Made by a program: the position numbers and the translations under genes
Shown: positions 1 to 8,642 of the stretch, in pieces
Layout: the number at the start of each line of letters is the position of its first letter
Numbering within the stretch: the stretch's first letter is position 1
The notes under the pieces: generated by a model
What the model saw: the letters and a program-made list of their open reading frames with translations, nothing else
What the model was told of the DNA's origin: nothing
The model's database searches: none
Source of the DNA: Bacillus subtilis subsp. subtilis
GTDB lineage: Bacteria; Pseudomonadota; Gammaproteobacteria; Xanthomonadales; Xanthomonadaceae
Assembly: GCA_021733645.1 (NCBI GenBank)
Contig: JAHREJ010000033.1
Span: forward strand, 1 to 49,646
Length of the DNA: 49,646 nucleotides
Reading direction: 5' to 3'

Positions 1-36
1 CAGAAGCCGCCTGGTTCGCCAGGCGGCTTTTTTCTT
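1..36 (+). terminator. Rho-independent terminator at the left edge
   Basis: A GC-rich stem (GCCGCCTGG pairing with CCAGGCGGC) is followed by a T-run. It ends a transcript that begins left of the window. It is almost identical to the terminator at 217-249 behind tRNA-Lys. Confidence 0.8.
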
Positions 37-89
37 GCGCAACGCTTCCGTGTCGGCCATTGGCGCGTTGGCGGTCGTTAAAAAAACAC

Positions 90-119
90 TTGCACCAACC
101 GGCGAAATGCCTGCATAAT
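90..119 (+). promoter_or_regulatory. Sigma-70 promoter of tRNA-Lys
   Basis: A -35 box TTGCAC (90-95), an 18-nt spacer and a -10 box CATAAT (114-119) lie about 17 nt before the tRNA. A GC-rich discriminator follows, as is usual for stable-RNA genes. Assigned by consensus match only. Confidence 0.55.
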
Positions 120-135
120 TCGCCTCCCCATTTTC

Positions 136-211
136 GGGCTGTTAGCTCAGTTGGTAGAGCAGTTGACTCTTAATCAATAGGTCCAAGGTTCGAATCCTTG
201 ACAGCCCACCA
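136..211 (+). tRNA. tRNA-Lys (CTT)
   Basis: This is a complete cloverleaf of 76 nt with an encoded CCA. The acceptor GGGCTGT pairs with ACAGCCC, and the T arm contains GGTTCGAATCC. The anticodon loop CTCTTAA gives anticodon CTT, which reads AAG lysine codons. It has its own promoter (90-119) and terminator (217-249), so it is a single-gene unit. Confidence 0.95.
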
Positions 212-216
212 AGACA

Positions 217-249
217 GAAGCCGCCTGGTCCACCAGGCGGCTTTTTTCT
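217..249 (+). terminator. Terminator of tRNA-Lys
   Basis: The stem GCCGCCTGGT/ACCAGGCGGC with a short loop is followed by six T. It lies five bases after the tRNA CCA end and is a near-copy of the hairpin at 1-36. Confidence 0.85.
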
Positions 250-410
250 TTTCCGGGCCCTGCAATGGCGTGTATCCCCGTCTTCCCTGAAACCCGGGGC
301 ATTACCGTCATAGCCATCTTCAATCCTGCCCACTTCATCCCGGTTTGCCGGCGCAACCTTCTGCCCAATGCACACTCCCGCGCCAAGCGGCGCCCCTGTG
401 GAGACGCATC

Positions 411-947
411 ATGTTGGGCAAATCAACCGTTCTGGGCTGCGCGGCACTGCTGGTCGCAGGCTTCGCCACCGCACTGACGGTCGTGGCCGAGACCCCGCCG
501 CCGGGACGGGGCATCGAACTGCGCAAGGCCGACAACGGCGATCTGATGGTTCGCCGCCTGGTGGTGCAGACGCGGTCCCAGTGGCAGCAGTGGTTGGCCT
601 CGCCGGCCTCGGCCACCTCGCCATTTGCGCAGATGGATCCGCAACGGCAGGCCGCATTCTCGCGGTCGCTGGTGTTCCGCGACGGCGCGCTGACCAATTA
701 CGACTACGAGATCCTGCTGCCGTTCTTCGCCGCCGCCGATGCCTACCAGGCCCTTGGCGTATTCGGCCTGGAGCACGAACTGGCGTTCCTGCCCGGGGTG
801 CGGGTGGAAACGGCGGCAGACCGGTACGCCTTGCAGCAGGCCAACGAGATACTGGCCGCGCGGCAGGATCGGTTTGCCATGACCGAGTTCCGCAGGGCGG
901 TCGCGGCCGAGGGATTCCAGCCGGCGCAGCAGTGGCCGCACGACTGA
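411..947 (+). CDS. Exported protein of unknown function
   Basis: I do not recognise a family. The product is 178 residues. It begins with a clear Sec signal or N-terminal anchor (MLGKSTVLGCAALLVAGFA, then ALTVVAETPPP), so it is probably periplasmic or membrane-anchored. The mature part has no cysteine and no motif I know; aromatic and acidic positions near the middle (TNYDYEILLPFF) suggest a folded domain. The start at 411 is chosen over an in-frame ATG at 345 because the signal sequence begins there and GGAG precedes it by 8 nt. It stands alone between tRNA-Lys and tRNA-Leu with no terminator evident behind it. Confidence 0.6.
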   Translation: MLGKSTVLGCAALLVAGFATALTVVAETPPPGRGIELRKADNGDLMVRRLVVQTRSQWQQWLASPASATSPFAQMDPQRQAAFSRSLVFRDGALTNYDYEILLPFFAAADAYQALGVFGLEHELAFLPGVRVETAADRYALQQANEILAARQDRFAMTEFRRAVAAEGFQPAQQWPHD

Positions 948-1112
948 GCGGCCGGTGGGGCAGGGGGCCTGCCGAGGCCGCCGCCGCCGTGCGGGCGCCG
1001 CTTTGCACCTCCGGCCCCGAGCCGGGGCGCATCCCGGGCGCGGCGGTGGCTTCCGCTTTGTTGCCCCGCCTGCAACAATAAGCGCCTGCGCGGCCCTGCT
1101 CGCGCAAACCTC

Positions 1113-1197
<85 letters not shown>

Positions 1198-1432
1198 GTC
1201 ACCCCGGTTCAGTGCCGGCACCATGACCATGGGCACGTTCCCGACCTGGCGGGCGGCTGCATGCTGCCCCGGGCGCCTTCACGGCCGCCCCCGGCCCTGC
1301 GCTGGCGGCGCTGGCCGTTATCGGCGAAACTACAGGGCTGCGGCGGGCATGCGCGTCAACGACCCCGCGTTCAAAACCCGTTCCATCCATCACATCGTGC
1401 CGGGGGCGTTGCCGCCGGTGGCAGGAGTCAAC

Positions 1433-2728
1433 ATGCAAGCTTCGATCGAATCCACTGGCAATCTGGAACGCCGCCTGACCTTCTCGCTGCCGGAAGACCG
1501 CCTGCAGACCCACATCAGTGGCCGTCTGGGCGAAATTGCCCGCACCGCGCGCATCAAGGGCTTCCGCCCGGGCAAGATCCCGGCCAAGGTGATCGAGCAG
1601 CGCTTCGGCCAGCAGGTCCGCAGCGAAGCCGTCGATGGCCTGCTGCGCGAGACCTTCGACGCCGCCCTGCGCGAGCATGAGCTGCGTATTGCCGGCACCC
1701 CGCGCATCGACAAGGGCGAGGAGGGTGAATTCTCCTTCGTGGCTACCGTCGAGCTGATCCCGGACTTCGGCGATGTCGATGTCAGCAAGCTGACCGTGGT
1801 GCGCCACACCGCCGAGATCACCGATGCCGACATCGACCAGATGATCACCAACCTGCGCGAACAGCGCCGCAGCTGGAGCCCGGTTGCCCGTGGCGCGCAG
1901 GAAGGCGATCTGGTCGCGCTGGAAACCTTCTCCCAGGCCGGCGATGAGCGCCTGCCGGCAGAAGGCAGCGAAAAGGGCAGTGTGATCGTGGGCCAGGGCA
2001 TGATGTTCGAGCAGATCGAGCAGGGCCTGATCGGCCTGGCCAAGGGTGAAGAAAAGACCCTGGACGTTGAATTCCCGGCCGACTGGCGCGTGCCGGCGCT
2101 GGCGGGCAAGCAGGTCAAGGTCACCGTGAAGGCGGTGGACGTGTCCGAGCCGGTGGTGCCGGACGTGGATGCCGACTTCATCAAGAGCTTCGGCGTGAAG
2201 GCCGGCGATGAAGAACAGTTCCGCAAGGACATCCGCGCCAACCTGGAGCGCGAACTGAAGGGCGCGCTGATGAACCGCCTGCGCCGCGAAGTGGGCGAGC
2301 AGCTGATTGCCGCCTACGCCTCGGTGGAAATGCCGCCGCGCCTGGTCGAGAACGAAGCCCGCGCCATGCTGGCCCAGCAGGTCGAGCAGATCCGCCGCAG
2401 CGGCCGCAACCCGGGCGATGTCCCGGCTGACGCCCATGAAGGCTTCCAGGACGCCGCTGCCAAGCGCGTGCTGGTGGGCCTGCTGGTGGGTGAGGTGGCC
2501 CGCAAGAACGACCTGCGCCTGGATCCCAAGCGCCTGAATGAAACCATGCGCCTGATCGCCTCGACCTACGAAGAGCCCGAGCAGGTCATTGAGATGTACC
2601 GCAACGACCCCCAGCTGATGAGTGGGCTGCAGAACCGTGTGATGGAAGAGCAGGTGATCGACTGGATCGCCGAGCGTGCCCAGCACACCGAAGAGCCGCT
2701 GTCGTTCCAGGACGCGATCCGCCAGTAA
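1433..2728 (+). CDS. tig: Trigger factor (ribosome-associated chaperone and peptidyl-prolyl isomerase)
   Basis: Trigger factor binds at the ribosome exit tunnel and folds nascent chains. The 431-residue product matches the usual length (432 in E. coli). The ribosome-binding signature GFRPGKIP lies at residues 43-50 of the N-terminal domain. A PPIase (FKBP-like) domain follows at about 150-240, with [19 protein letters not shown] in it, and a helical C-terminal chaperone domain ends the protein. The start at 1433 is preceded by AGGAG 8 nt upstream; an upstream in-frame ATG at 1223 would add residues that no family member has. It heads the tig-clpP-clpX-lon block, as in E. coli. Confidence 0.96.
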   Translation: MQASIESTGNLERRLTFSLPEDRLQTHISGRLGEIARTARIKGFRPGKIPAKVIEQRFGQQVRSEAVDGLLRETFDAALREHELRIAGTPRIDKGEEGEFSFVATVELIPDFGDVDVSKLTVVRHTAEITDADIDQMITNLREQRRSWSPVARGAQEGDLVALETFSQAGDERLPAEGSEKGSVIVGQGMMFEQIEQGLIGLAKGEEKTLDVEFPADWRVPALAGKQVKVTVKAVDVSEPVVPDVDADFIKSFGVKAGDEEQFRKDIRANLERELKGALMNRLRREVGEQLIAAYASVEMPPRLVENEARAMLAQQVEQIRRSGRNPGDVPADAHEGFQDAAAKRVLVGLLVGEVARKNDLRLDPKRLNETMRLIASTYEEPEQVIEMYRNDPQLMSGLQNRVMEEQVIDWIAERAQHTEEPLSFQDAIRQ

Positions 2729-2794
2729 GCGGCCCGCGTTTTACGCCCCGCGCCCCGGCGCGGGGTTGTTCCCCCCAAAATAGGTGCCTCACTA

Positions 2795-3421
2795 ATGGAC
2801 AACCGAACCACAGCCCTGAACATGGTTCCGATGGTGGTCGAACAGACCAGCCGCGGCGAGCGCGCCTATGACATCTATTCGCGCCTGTTGAAAGAGCGCC
2901 TGATCTTCCTGGTTGGCCCGATCGACGATCACATGGCCAACGTGGTGGTGGCGCAGCTGCTGTTCCTGGAAGCGGACAATCCGGAAAAGGACATCAGCAT
3001 CTACATCAACTCGCCCGGTGGCGTGGTCACCGCCGGTATGGCGATCTACGACACCATGCAGTACATCAAGCCCGACGTGAGCACCATCTGCGTCGGCCAG
3101 GCCGCCTCGATGGGCGCGCTGCTGCTGGCGTCCGGCGCGGCCGGCAAGCGCTACGCGCTGCCCAACTCGCGGGTGATGATCCACCAGCCGCTGGGCGGCT
3201 TCCAGGGCCAGGCCACGGATATCGACATCCATGCCCGTGAAATCCTGACCCTGCGTTCGCGCCTGAACGAGGTGCTGGCCAAGCACACCGGCCAGTCGCT
3301 GGAGACCATCGCGCGCGATACCGAGCGCGACAACTTCAAGAGCGCCGTCGATGCGGTGGCTTACGGCCTGGTGGACCAGGTGCTGGAACGCCGTCCGGAA
3401 GAGTCGATCACCCCGGCGTGA
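2795..3421 (+). CDS. clpP: ClpP, ATP-dependent Clp protease proteolytic subunit
   Basis: ClpP is the serine protease that forms the double-heptamer chamber served by ClpX. The product is 208 residues, the normal length. The catalytic triad is visible as Ser105 (QAASMGA), His130 (MIHQP) and Asp179 (DTERDN). The substrate-groove segment [17 protein letters not shown] is intact. The first residues probably form the short propeptide removed on assembly. It starts 66 nt after tig, and clpX follows after 126 nt. Confidence 0.97.
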   Translation: MDNRTTALNMVPMVVEQTSRGERAYDIYSRLLKERLIFLVGPIDDHMANVVVAQLLFLEADNPEKDISIYINSPGGVVTAGMAIYDTMQYIKPDVSTICVGQAASMGALLLASGAAGKRYALPNSRVMIHQPLGGFQGQATDIDIHAREILTLRSRLNEVLAKHTGQSLETIARDTERDNFKSAVDAVAYGLVDQVLERRPEESITPA

Positions 3422-3491
3422 TGATGCAGCCAGGCCGGCAATCCGGCTTGTTTCCGCGGGGTCGGGCTGGACTGGTGTCCTCCCGACCCTG

Positions 3492-3500
3492 TGCTATTCT
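3492..3500 (+). promoter_or_regulatory. Possible extended -10 promoter for clpX
   Basis: TG-C-TATTCT fits an extended -10 element in the clpP-clpX gap, about 48 nt before the clpX start. No good -35 box is present, which an extended -10 can tolerate. Assignment is by sequence only. Confidence 0.35.
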
Positions 3501-3547
3501 CGAATCGAACCCCCGTTCAGCGGGTGGGGTAACTGGGTAAGCGAAGC

Positions 3548-4837
3548 ATGAGCGAAGACCGCCAAGGTCGTTCCACGGACACCGGCAAGATCCTCTACTG
3601 CTCTTTCTGCGGAAAGAGCCAGCATGAGGTGCGCAAGCTGATTGCGGGGCCGAGCGTGTTCATCTGCGATGAGTGCGTGGAGCTGTGCAACGACATCATC
3701 CGTGAAGAACTTGAGGAAAAGGCGCAGTCGGCGCGCAGTTCGCTGCCCAAGCCGCGCGAGATCCTCGAGGTACTTGACCAGTACGTGATCGGCCAGAACC
3801 GCGCCAAGCGCACGCTGGCTGTGGCCGTGTACAACCACTACAAGCGCATCGAGAGCCGCCAGAAGAACGACGAAGTCGAACTGGCCAAGTCGAACATCCT
3901 GCTGGTCGGTCCGACCGGTTCGGGCAAGACGCTGCTGGCCGAAACCCTGGCCCGCCTGCTCAACGTGCCGTTCACCATGGCCGACGCCACCACGCTGACT
4001 GAAGCCGGTTACGTGGGCGAGGACGTGGAAAACATCATCCAGAAGTTGCTGCAGAAGTGCGACTACGACGTCGAGAAGGCACAGCAGGGCATCGTCTATA
4101 TCGATGAAATCGACAAGATCTCGCGCAAGAGCGAGAACCCGTCGATCACCCGCGATGTGTCAGGCGAAGGCGTTCAGCAGGCCCTGCTGAAGCTGATCGA
4201 AGGCACCGTGGCCAGCGTGCCGCCGCAGGGCGGGCGCAAGCATCCGCAGCAGGAATTCCTGCAGGTGGACACCAAGAACATCCTGTTCATCTGCGGCGGC
4301 GCGTTTGCCGGGCTGGACAAGGTGATCCAGGCGCGCTCCAACGATTCGGGCGGCATCGGTTTCGGTGCCAAGGTGAAGAGTGCCGAGCGCAAGCAGGAAA
4401 TTGGCAAGGTGCTGGCCGAAGTGGAGCCGGAAGACCTGATCAAGTTCGGCCTGATCCCCGAATTCGTCGGTCGCCTGCCGGTCGTGGCCACCCTGGAAGA
4501 GCTGGATGAAGCGGCCCTGGTGCGGATCCTGACCGAACCCAAGAACGCCATCACCAAGCAGTTCAAGAAGCTGTTCGAGATGGAGCACGTGGAACTGGAG
4601 TTCCGCCCGGACGCGTTGTCGGCCATTGCCCGCAAGGCGCTCAAGCGCAAGACCGGTGCCCGTGGCCTGCGAACCATCGTCGAATCGGTGCTGCTGGACA
4701 CCATGTACGACCTGCCTTCGGCAGAGAACGTCAGCAAGGTGGTGGTGGATGAATCGGTGATCGAACACAAGTCCGAGCCGTACCTGATCTACCAGACCCC
4801 GCCGGCGCCTGAACAGAAGGCCGCGGGTGCTGAATAA
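3548..4837 (+). CDS. clpX: ClpX, ATPase and unfoldase of the ClpXP protease
   Basis: ClpX is an AAA+ hexamer that unfolds tagged proteins and feeds them to ClpP. The 429-residue product carries the N-terminal zinc-binding domain (Cys18, Cys21, Cys40, Cys43), Walker A GPTGSGKT at 121-128, pore loop GYVG at 154-157 and Walker [10 protein letters not shown] at 182-190. The RKH loop (GGRKH), the ClpP-docking loop (GGIGFG) and sensor-2 arginine (GARGLR) are also present. The start follows a 126-nt gap from clpP that may hold its own promoter. A strong terminator follows at 4891. Confidence 0.97.
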   Translation: MSEDRQGRSTDTGKILYCSFCGKSQHEVRKLIAGPSVFICDECVELCNDIIREELEEKAQSARSSLPKPREILEVLDQYVIGQNRAKRTLAVAVYNHYKRIESRQKNDEVELAKSNILLVGPTGSGKTLLAETLARLLNVPFTMADATTLTEAGYVGEDVENIIQKLLQKCDYDVEKAQQGIVYIDEIDKISRKSENPSITRDVSGEGVQQALLKLIEGTVASVPPQGGRKHPQQEFLQVDTKNILFICGGAFAGLDKVIQARSNDSGGIGFGAKVKSAERKQEIGKVLAEVEPEDLIKFGLIPEFVGRLPVVATLEELDEAALVRILTEPKNAITKQFKKLFEMEHVELEFRPDALSAIARKALKRKTGARGLRTIVESVLLDTMYDLPSAENVSKVVVDESVIEHKSEPYLIYQTPPAPEQKAAGAE

Positions 4838-4890
4838 TCGATTCAAGTAATTGAATTGGTAGAAGTTTTTCAGAACAGCTTGCATCTAGA

Positions 4891-4926
4891 AGCCGATGGC
4901 CCCATAACGAGGCCATCGGCTTTTTT
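4891..4926 (+). terminator. Terminator after clpX
   Basis: An 11-bp perfect stem (AGCCGATGGCC with GGCCATCGGCT), a 9-nt loop and seven T separate clpX from lon. Confidence 0.9.
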
Positions 4927-4980
4927 TGTATCCGGGCGAGGCCGCCCGGAGGCCATCCCCACTGTTCCACTGGAGCCCAC

Positions 4981-7455
4981 ATGGCCCGTTCCCCAACTGA
5001 GACTCTCGACCTGCCGGTACTGCCGCTGCGTGACGTGGTGGTGTTCCCGCACATGGTCATTCCGCTGTTCGTCGGCCGCGACAAGTCCATGCACGCGCTG
5101 GAACAGGCGATGGCGGCGGACAAGCGCATCCTGCTGCTGGCACAGAAGTCGGCCGAGACCGATGACCCCACCGCCGCCGACCTCTACCAGGTGGGCACGC
5201 TGGCCCAGGTGCTGCAGCTGCTGAAGCTGCCCGACGGCACCATCAAAGTGCTGGTCGAAGGCCTGTCGCGGGTCAACGTTACCCAGGTCACCGAGCGCGA
5301 TGGCGCGCTGCAGGGCATCGCCACCGAAATCGAATCGGACGAATCGCGCGAGCCGCGCGAGATCGAAGCCATTGCGCGTTCGCTGATGTCGCTGTTCGAG
5401 CAGTACGTCAAGACCAACCGCAAGCTGCCGCCGGAGCTGTTGCAGACCCTGGCCGGTATCGACGAACCGGCGCGCCTGGCCGACACCATTGCCGCGCATA
5501 TCAGCGTGCGCCTGGCCGACAAGCAGCGCCTGCTGGAAACCCTGCAGATCGGCGACCGGCTGGAAATGCTGGTGGGCCTGGTCGACGGCGAAATCGACGT
5601 GCAGCAGATGGAAAAGCGCATCCGCGGCCGCGTGAAGTCGCAGATGGAAAAGAGCCAGCGCGAGTACTACCTCAACGAACAGATGAAGGCCATCCAGAAG
5701 GAGCTGGGCGATCTGGATGACGCGCCGGGCGAGCTGGACGAGCTGGCGCGCAAGATCGCCGAGGCGGGCATGCCCAAGCCGGTGGAGACCAAGGCCAAGT
5801 CCGAGCTCAACAAGCTCAAGCAGATGTCGCCGATGTCGGCCGAAGCGGCCGTGGTGCGCAACTACCTGGACTGGCTGCTGGGCGTGCCGTGGAAGAAGCG
5901 CACCAAGGTGCGCAAGGACCTCAAGGCCGCGCAGGACACCCTGGACGCCGATCACTTCGGCCTGGACAAGGTCAAGGACCGCATCCTGGAATACCTGGCG
6001 GTACAGACCCGGGTGAAGCAGATGAAGGGCCCGATCCTGTGCCTGGTCGGGCCGCCCGGCGTGGGCAAGACCTCGCTGGGCCAATCGATCGCCAAGGCGA
6101 CCAACCGCAAGTTCGTGCGCATGAGCCTGGGCGGGGTGCGCGACGAGGCCGAGATCCGCGGGCACCGTCGCACCTACGTGGGCTCCATGCCGGGCCGCAT
6201 CGTGCAGAACCTCAACAAGGTGGGCAGCAAGAACGCGCTGTTCGTGCTGGACGAGATCGACAAGATGTCGATGGACTTCCGGGGCGATCCGTCCTCGGCG
6301 CTGCTGGAAGTGCTTGACCCCGAGCAGAACAACGCCTTCAACGACCATTACCTGGAAGTGGACCTGGACCTGTCCGAAGTGATGTTCGTGGCGACCTCCA
6401 ACTCGCTCAATATCCCCGGGCCGCTGCTGGACCGCATGGAAGTGATCCGCATCCCCGGCTATACCGAGGATGAGAAGCTCAACATCGCCATGCGCTACCT
6501 GGTGCCCAAGCAGCTCAAGGCCAACGGCCTCAAGCCGGAGGAACTGGAGATCGAGGCTGACGCCATCCAGGACATCGTGCGCTACTACACGCGCGAATCG
6601 GGTGTGCGCAACCTTGAGCGCGAAGTGGCCAAGATCTGCCGCAAGGTGGTCAAGGAAATCGCGCTCGCCGGACCCACCGCCGCGGTCAAGCCTGCCAAGC
6701 CGGCCAAGGCCGGCAAGAAGGCCGGTGCCAAAAAGAAGGCACTGGTGGTGGTCAACGGCAAGAACCTGGACAAGTACCTGGGCGTGCGCCGGGTGGATTT
6801 CGGCCGTGCCGAGGAACAGAACGAAATCGGCCTGGTCACCGGGCTGGCCTGGACCGAAGTGGGGGGCGATCTGCTGCAGATCGAATCGACCCTGGTGCCG
6901 GGCAAGGGCCAGCTGATCCTGACCGGCCAGCTCGGCAACGTGATGAAGGAGTCGGCCTCGGCCGCCCTGTCGGTGGTGCGCTCGCGCGCCGAGCGGCTGG
7001 GCATCGACAACGAGTTCCTGCAGAAGCACGACGTGCACGTGCACGTGCCCGATGGCAGCACGCCCAAGGACGGCCCCAGCGCCGGTATTGCGATGGTGAC
7101 CTCGCTGGTGTCCACGCTGACCAAGGTGCCGATCCGTGCCGAGGTGGCGATGACCGGCGAGATCACCCTGCGCGGCCGGGTCACCGCCATCGGTGGGCTC
7201 AAGGAGAAGCTGTTGGCCGCGCTGCGCGGCGGCATCACCACGGTGATCATCCCCGAAGAGAACCGCAAGGATCTGGCCGACATCCCGGCCAACGTGACCC
7301 GTGATCTGAAGATCATCCCGGTGAAGTGGATCGAAGAAGTGCTGGACCTGGCCCTGGAGACCCCGCTCACCCCGAAGAAGGCGAAGAAGGATGGGGCGCG
7401 CGTCACAGTGCGTGGCAAGAGCAAGACAGCTTCCAACACGCGCGTCAAGCATTGA
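4981..7455 (+). CDS. lon: Lon, ATP-dependent serine protease
   Basis: Lon degrades damaged and short-lived regulatory proteins. The 824-residue product has the N-terminal substrate-binding domain ([20 protein letters not shown]), an AAA+ module with Walker A GPPGVGKT at about 357-364 and Walker [10 protein letters not shown], and a protease domain with the catalytic dyad Ser700 (PKDGPSAG) and Lys743 (GLKEKL). Two lysine-rich stretches stand out: an Ala/Lys/Pro-rich linker at about 566-588 between the ATPase and protease domains, and a basic tail after about residue 798. E. coli Lon (784 residues) lacks both. GGAG lies 6 nt before the ATG. It is a separate transcript from clpX because of the terminator at 4891. 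Confidence 0.97.
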   Translation: MARSPTETLDLPVLPLRDVVVFPHMVIPLFVGRDKSMHALEQAMAADKRILLLAQKSAETDDPTAADLYQVGTLAQVLQLLKLPDGTIKVLVEGLSRVNVTQVTERDGALQGIATEIESDESREPREIEAIARSLMSLFEQYVKTNRKLPPELLQTLAGIDEPARLADTIAAHISVRLADKQRLLETLQIGDRLEMLVGLVDGEIDVQQMEKRIRGRVKSQMEKSQREYYLNEQMKAIQKELGDLDDAPGELDELARKIAEAGMPKPVETKAKSELNKLKQMSPMSAEAAVVRNYLDWLLGVPWKKRTKVRKDLKAAQDTLDADHFGLDKVKDRILEYLAVQTRVKQMKGPILCLVGPPGVGKTSLGQSIAKATNRKFVRMSLGGVRDEAEIRGHRRTYVGSMPGRIVQNLNKVGSKNALFVLDEIDKMSMDFRGDPSSALLEVLDPEQNNAFNDHYLEVDLDLSEVMFVATSNSLNIPGPLLDRMEVIRIPGYTEDEKLNIAMRYLVPKQLKANGLKPEELEIEADAIQDIVRYYTRESGVRNLEREVAKICRKVVKEIALAGPTAAVKPAKPAKAGKKAGAKKKALVVVNGKNLDKYLGVRRVDFGRAEEQNEIGLVTGLAWTEVGGDLLQIESTLVPGKGQLILTGQLGNVMKESASAALSVVRSRAERLGIDNEFLQKHDVHVHVPDGSTPKDGPSAGIAMVTSLVSTLTKVPIRAEVAMTGEITLRGRVTAIGGLKEKLLAALRGGITTVIIPEENRKDLADIPANVTRDLKIIPVKWIEEVLDLALETPLTPKKAKKDGARVTVRGKSKTASNTRVKH

Positions 7456-7504
7456 CATGTGCTGTCGAAATGCCCGAAACCCGCGTCGTTATTGGCTTTT
7501 CAGC

Positions 7505-7533
7505 TTGCGCGGGTAGGGGTGCACTGGTATAAA
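7505..7533 (+). promoter_or_regulatory. Sigma-70 promoter of the HU gene
   Basis: TTGCGC (7505-7510), a 17-nt spacer and TATAAA (7528-7533) with an extended TGG just before it make a strong consensus promoter. The leader to the HU start is about 120 nt. A 7-bp inverted repeat (ACCCGCG/CGCGGGT) overlaps the -35 region. Confidence 0.65.
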
Positions 7534-7660
7534 AGCACCACTCGCGAGTCAGCACGCACTGACATCGGCGAATCGAGAACTTCACTGGCATCCGGCCGCA
7601 ACCTGGGTCGGATGCTTCACTGTCGAACATGCGGAATCCCCGCCAAAGGAGCTGTACAGA

Positions 7661-7933
7661 ATGAACAAGACCGAATTGATCGACGCCGTTGCCGAGGCCG
7701 CCGACCTGACCAAGGCCGAGTCCAACCGCGCCGTCGATGCCGTCATCGCTTCCATCACCAAGGCCCTGAAGGGCGGTGACGCAGTGACGCTGGTGGGCTT
7801 CGGTACGTTCCAGGTTCGCGCGCGTGCTGCCCGCACCGGCCGCAACCCGAAGACCGGCGACACCATCAAGATCGCTGCATCGAACAATCCGTCGTTCAAG
7901 GCTGGCAAAGCCCTGAAGGATGCCGTAAACTAA
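7661..7933 (+). CDS. hup: HU-family nucleoid protein
   Basis: HU is a small dimeric DNA-bending protein of the nucleoid. The 90-residue product has the full fold: the helical N-terminus ([20 protein letters not shown]), the signature [21 protein letters not shown], and a C-terminal helix ([13 protein letters not shown]). AAAGGAG lies 11-12 nt before the ATG, and a strong promoter lies at 7505. The position after lon matches hupB in E. coli. tRNA-Val begins 12 nt after the stop codon with no terminator between. Confidence 0.96.
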   Translation: MNKTELIDAVAEAADLTKAESNRAVDAVIASITKALKGGDAVTLVGFGTFQVRARAARTGRNPKTGDTIKIAASNNPSFKAGKALKDAVN

Positions 7934-7944
7934 GCGGCTTGCTG

Positions 7945-8019
7945 GGGTGCTTAGCTCAGCGGTAGAGCGTCTCCTTTACACGGAGAGGGTCGGGGGTTCG
8001 AAACCCTCAGCACCCACCA
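7945..8019 (+). tRNA. tRNA-Val (TAC)
   Basis: A 75-nt cloverleaf with encoded CCA. The acceptor GGGTGCT is matched by AGCACCC. The anticodon stem TCTCC/GGAGA encloses TTTACAC, giving anticodon TAC. It lies 11 nt after the HU stop codon and 27 nt before tRNA-Asp, so the three genes are probably one transcript. Confidence 0.94.
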
Positions 8020-8046
8020 CAGCACCGCAGTAGACGTTAGAGATTT

Positions 8047-8123
8047 GGAGCGGTAGTTCAGCTGGTTAGAATGCTGGCCTGTCACGCCGGAGGTCGCGGG
8101 TTCGAGTCCCGTCCGCTCCGCCA
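8047..8123 (+). tRNA. tRNA-Asp (GTC)
   Basis: A 77-nt cloverleaf with encoded CCA. The acceptor GGAGCGG is matched by CCGCTCC. The anticodon loop CTGTCAC gives GTC. A strong terminator starts 11 nt downstream and closes the HU-tRNA transcript. Confidence 0.95.
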
Positions 8124-8133
8124 ATCTTTGAAG

Positions 8134-8166
8134 AGCCCCTGGTGCAAACCAGGGGCTTTTTTTTTT
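8134..8166 (+). terminator. Terminator after tRNA-Asp
   Basis: A 10-bp perfect stem AGCCCCTGGT/ACCAGGGGCT with a GCAA tetraloop is followed by a T-run of about ten. It is one of the strongest terminators in the window. Confidence 0.93.
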
Positions 8167-8642
8167 GGTTTTTCTCCCCTCCGCGTCGCAAGCTCGAAGC
8201 GCGTGCTGAACCTCTGCAGGCGCGGCGGCCGGTGGGTCAAGCGCTGGGCCGCCAGGCCCTTGCCGGCGAATGTCCCCCGGCGTCGGCCTGCGGCCGCCCC
8301 CTCCTCCTTTACTTCGCCCGCAAGGGCCTTGGCTTGCGAAGCGGGCGAGGAAACCACCACGACCCACCAAGCGCTTCGACGACTACCCGGCCACTGGCCG
8401 CCGTGCACCGTCTGCTACGGCCGTTGCAATGCGATGCTCCCGCCCTCGGGAAGGCCCCTTTTCTGTCTTCTCTTCTCACAGCGCGACCTGCATTCAGGCA
8501 CACGTCCAACGCCGCGACGACGCATTTGCCCCTTCGGTGGCCACCTGCAAACGCGGGCGCGACGCTCGCCCGAGCCAATTTTGGAGCCACGCCGGAAGCG
8601 GGTTACACTGCCCGGCTCGCCACTCAGGCCATGATTTTTCCC
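8167..8642. other. 476-nt non-coding gap before ppiD
   Basis: I see no convincing gene here. The open frames that cross it have no start signal or family resemblance. It holds two inverted repeats: GGTGGGTC (8231-8238) with GACCCACC (8361-8368), each followed by AAGCGC, and CGCCCGC/GCGGGCG around 8318-8348. The likely ppiD promoter is at 8581-8609. Confidence 0.5.
8581..8609 (+). promoter_or_regulatory. Possible sigma-70 promoter of ppiD
   Basis: TTGGAG (8581-8586), a 17-nt spacer and TACACT (8604-8609) lie about 30 nt before the ppiD start. This would give a very short leader. Weak consensus match. Confidence 0.35.

Noticed and set aside
4870..7458. 862-codon open frame on the minus strand opposite lon
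   Set aside because: His/Gln/Leu/Arg-rich antisense text typical of high-GC coding DNA; lon on the plus strand is certain.
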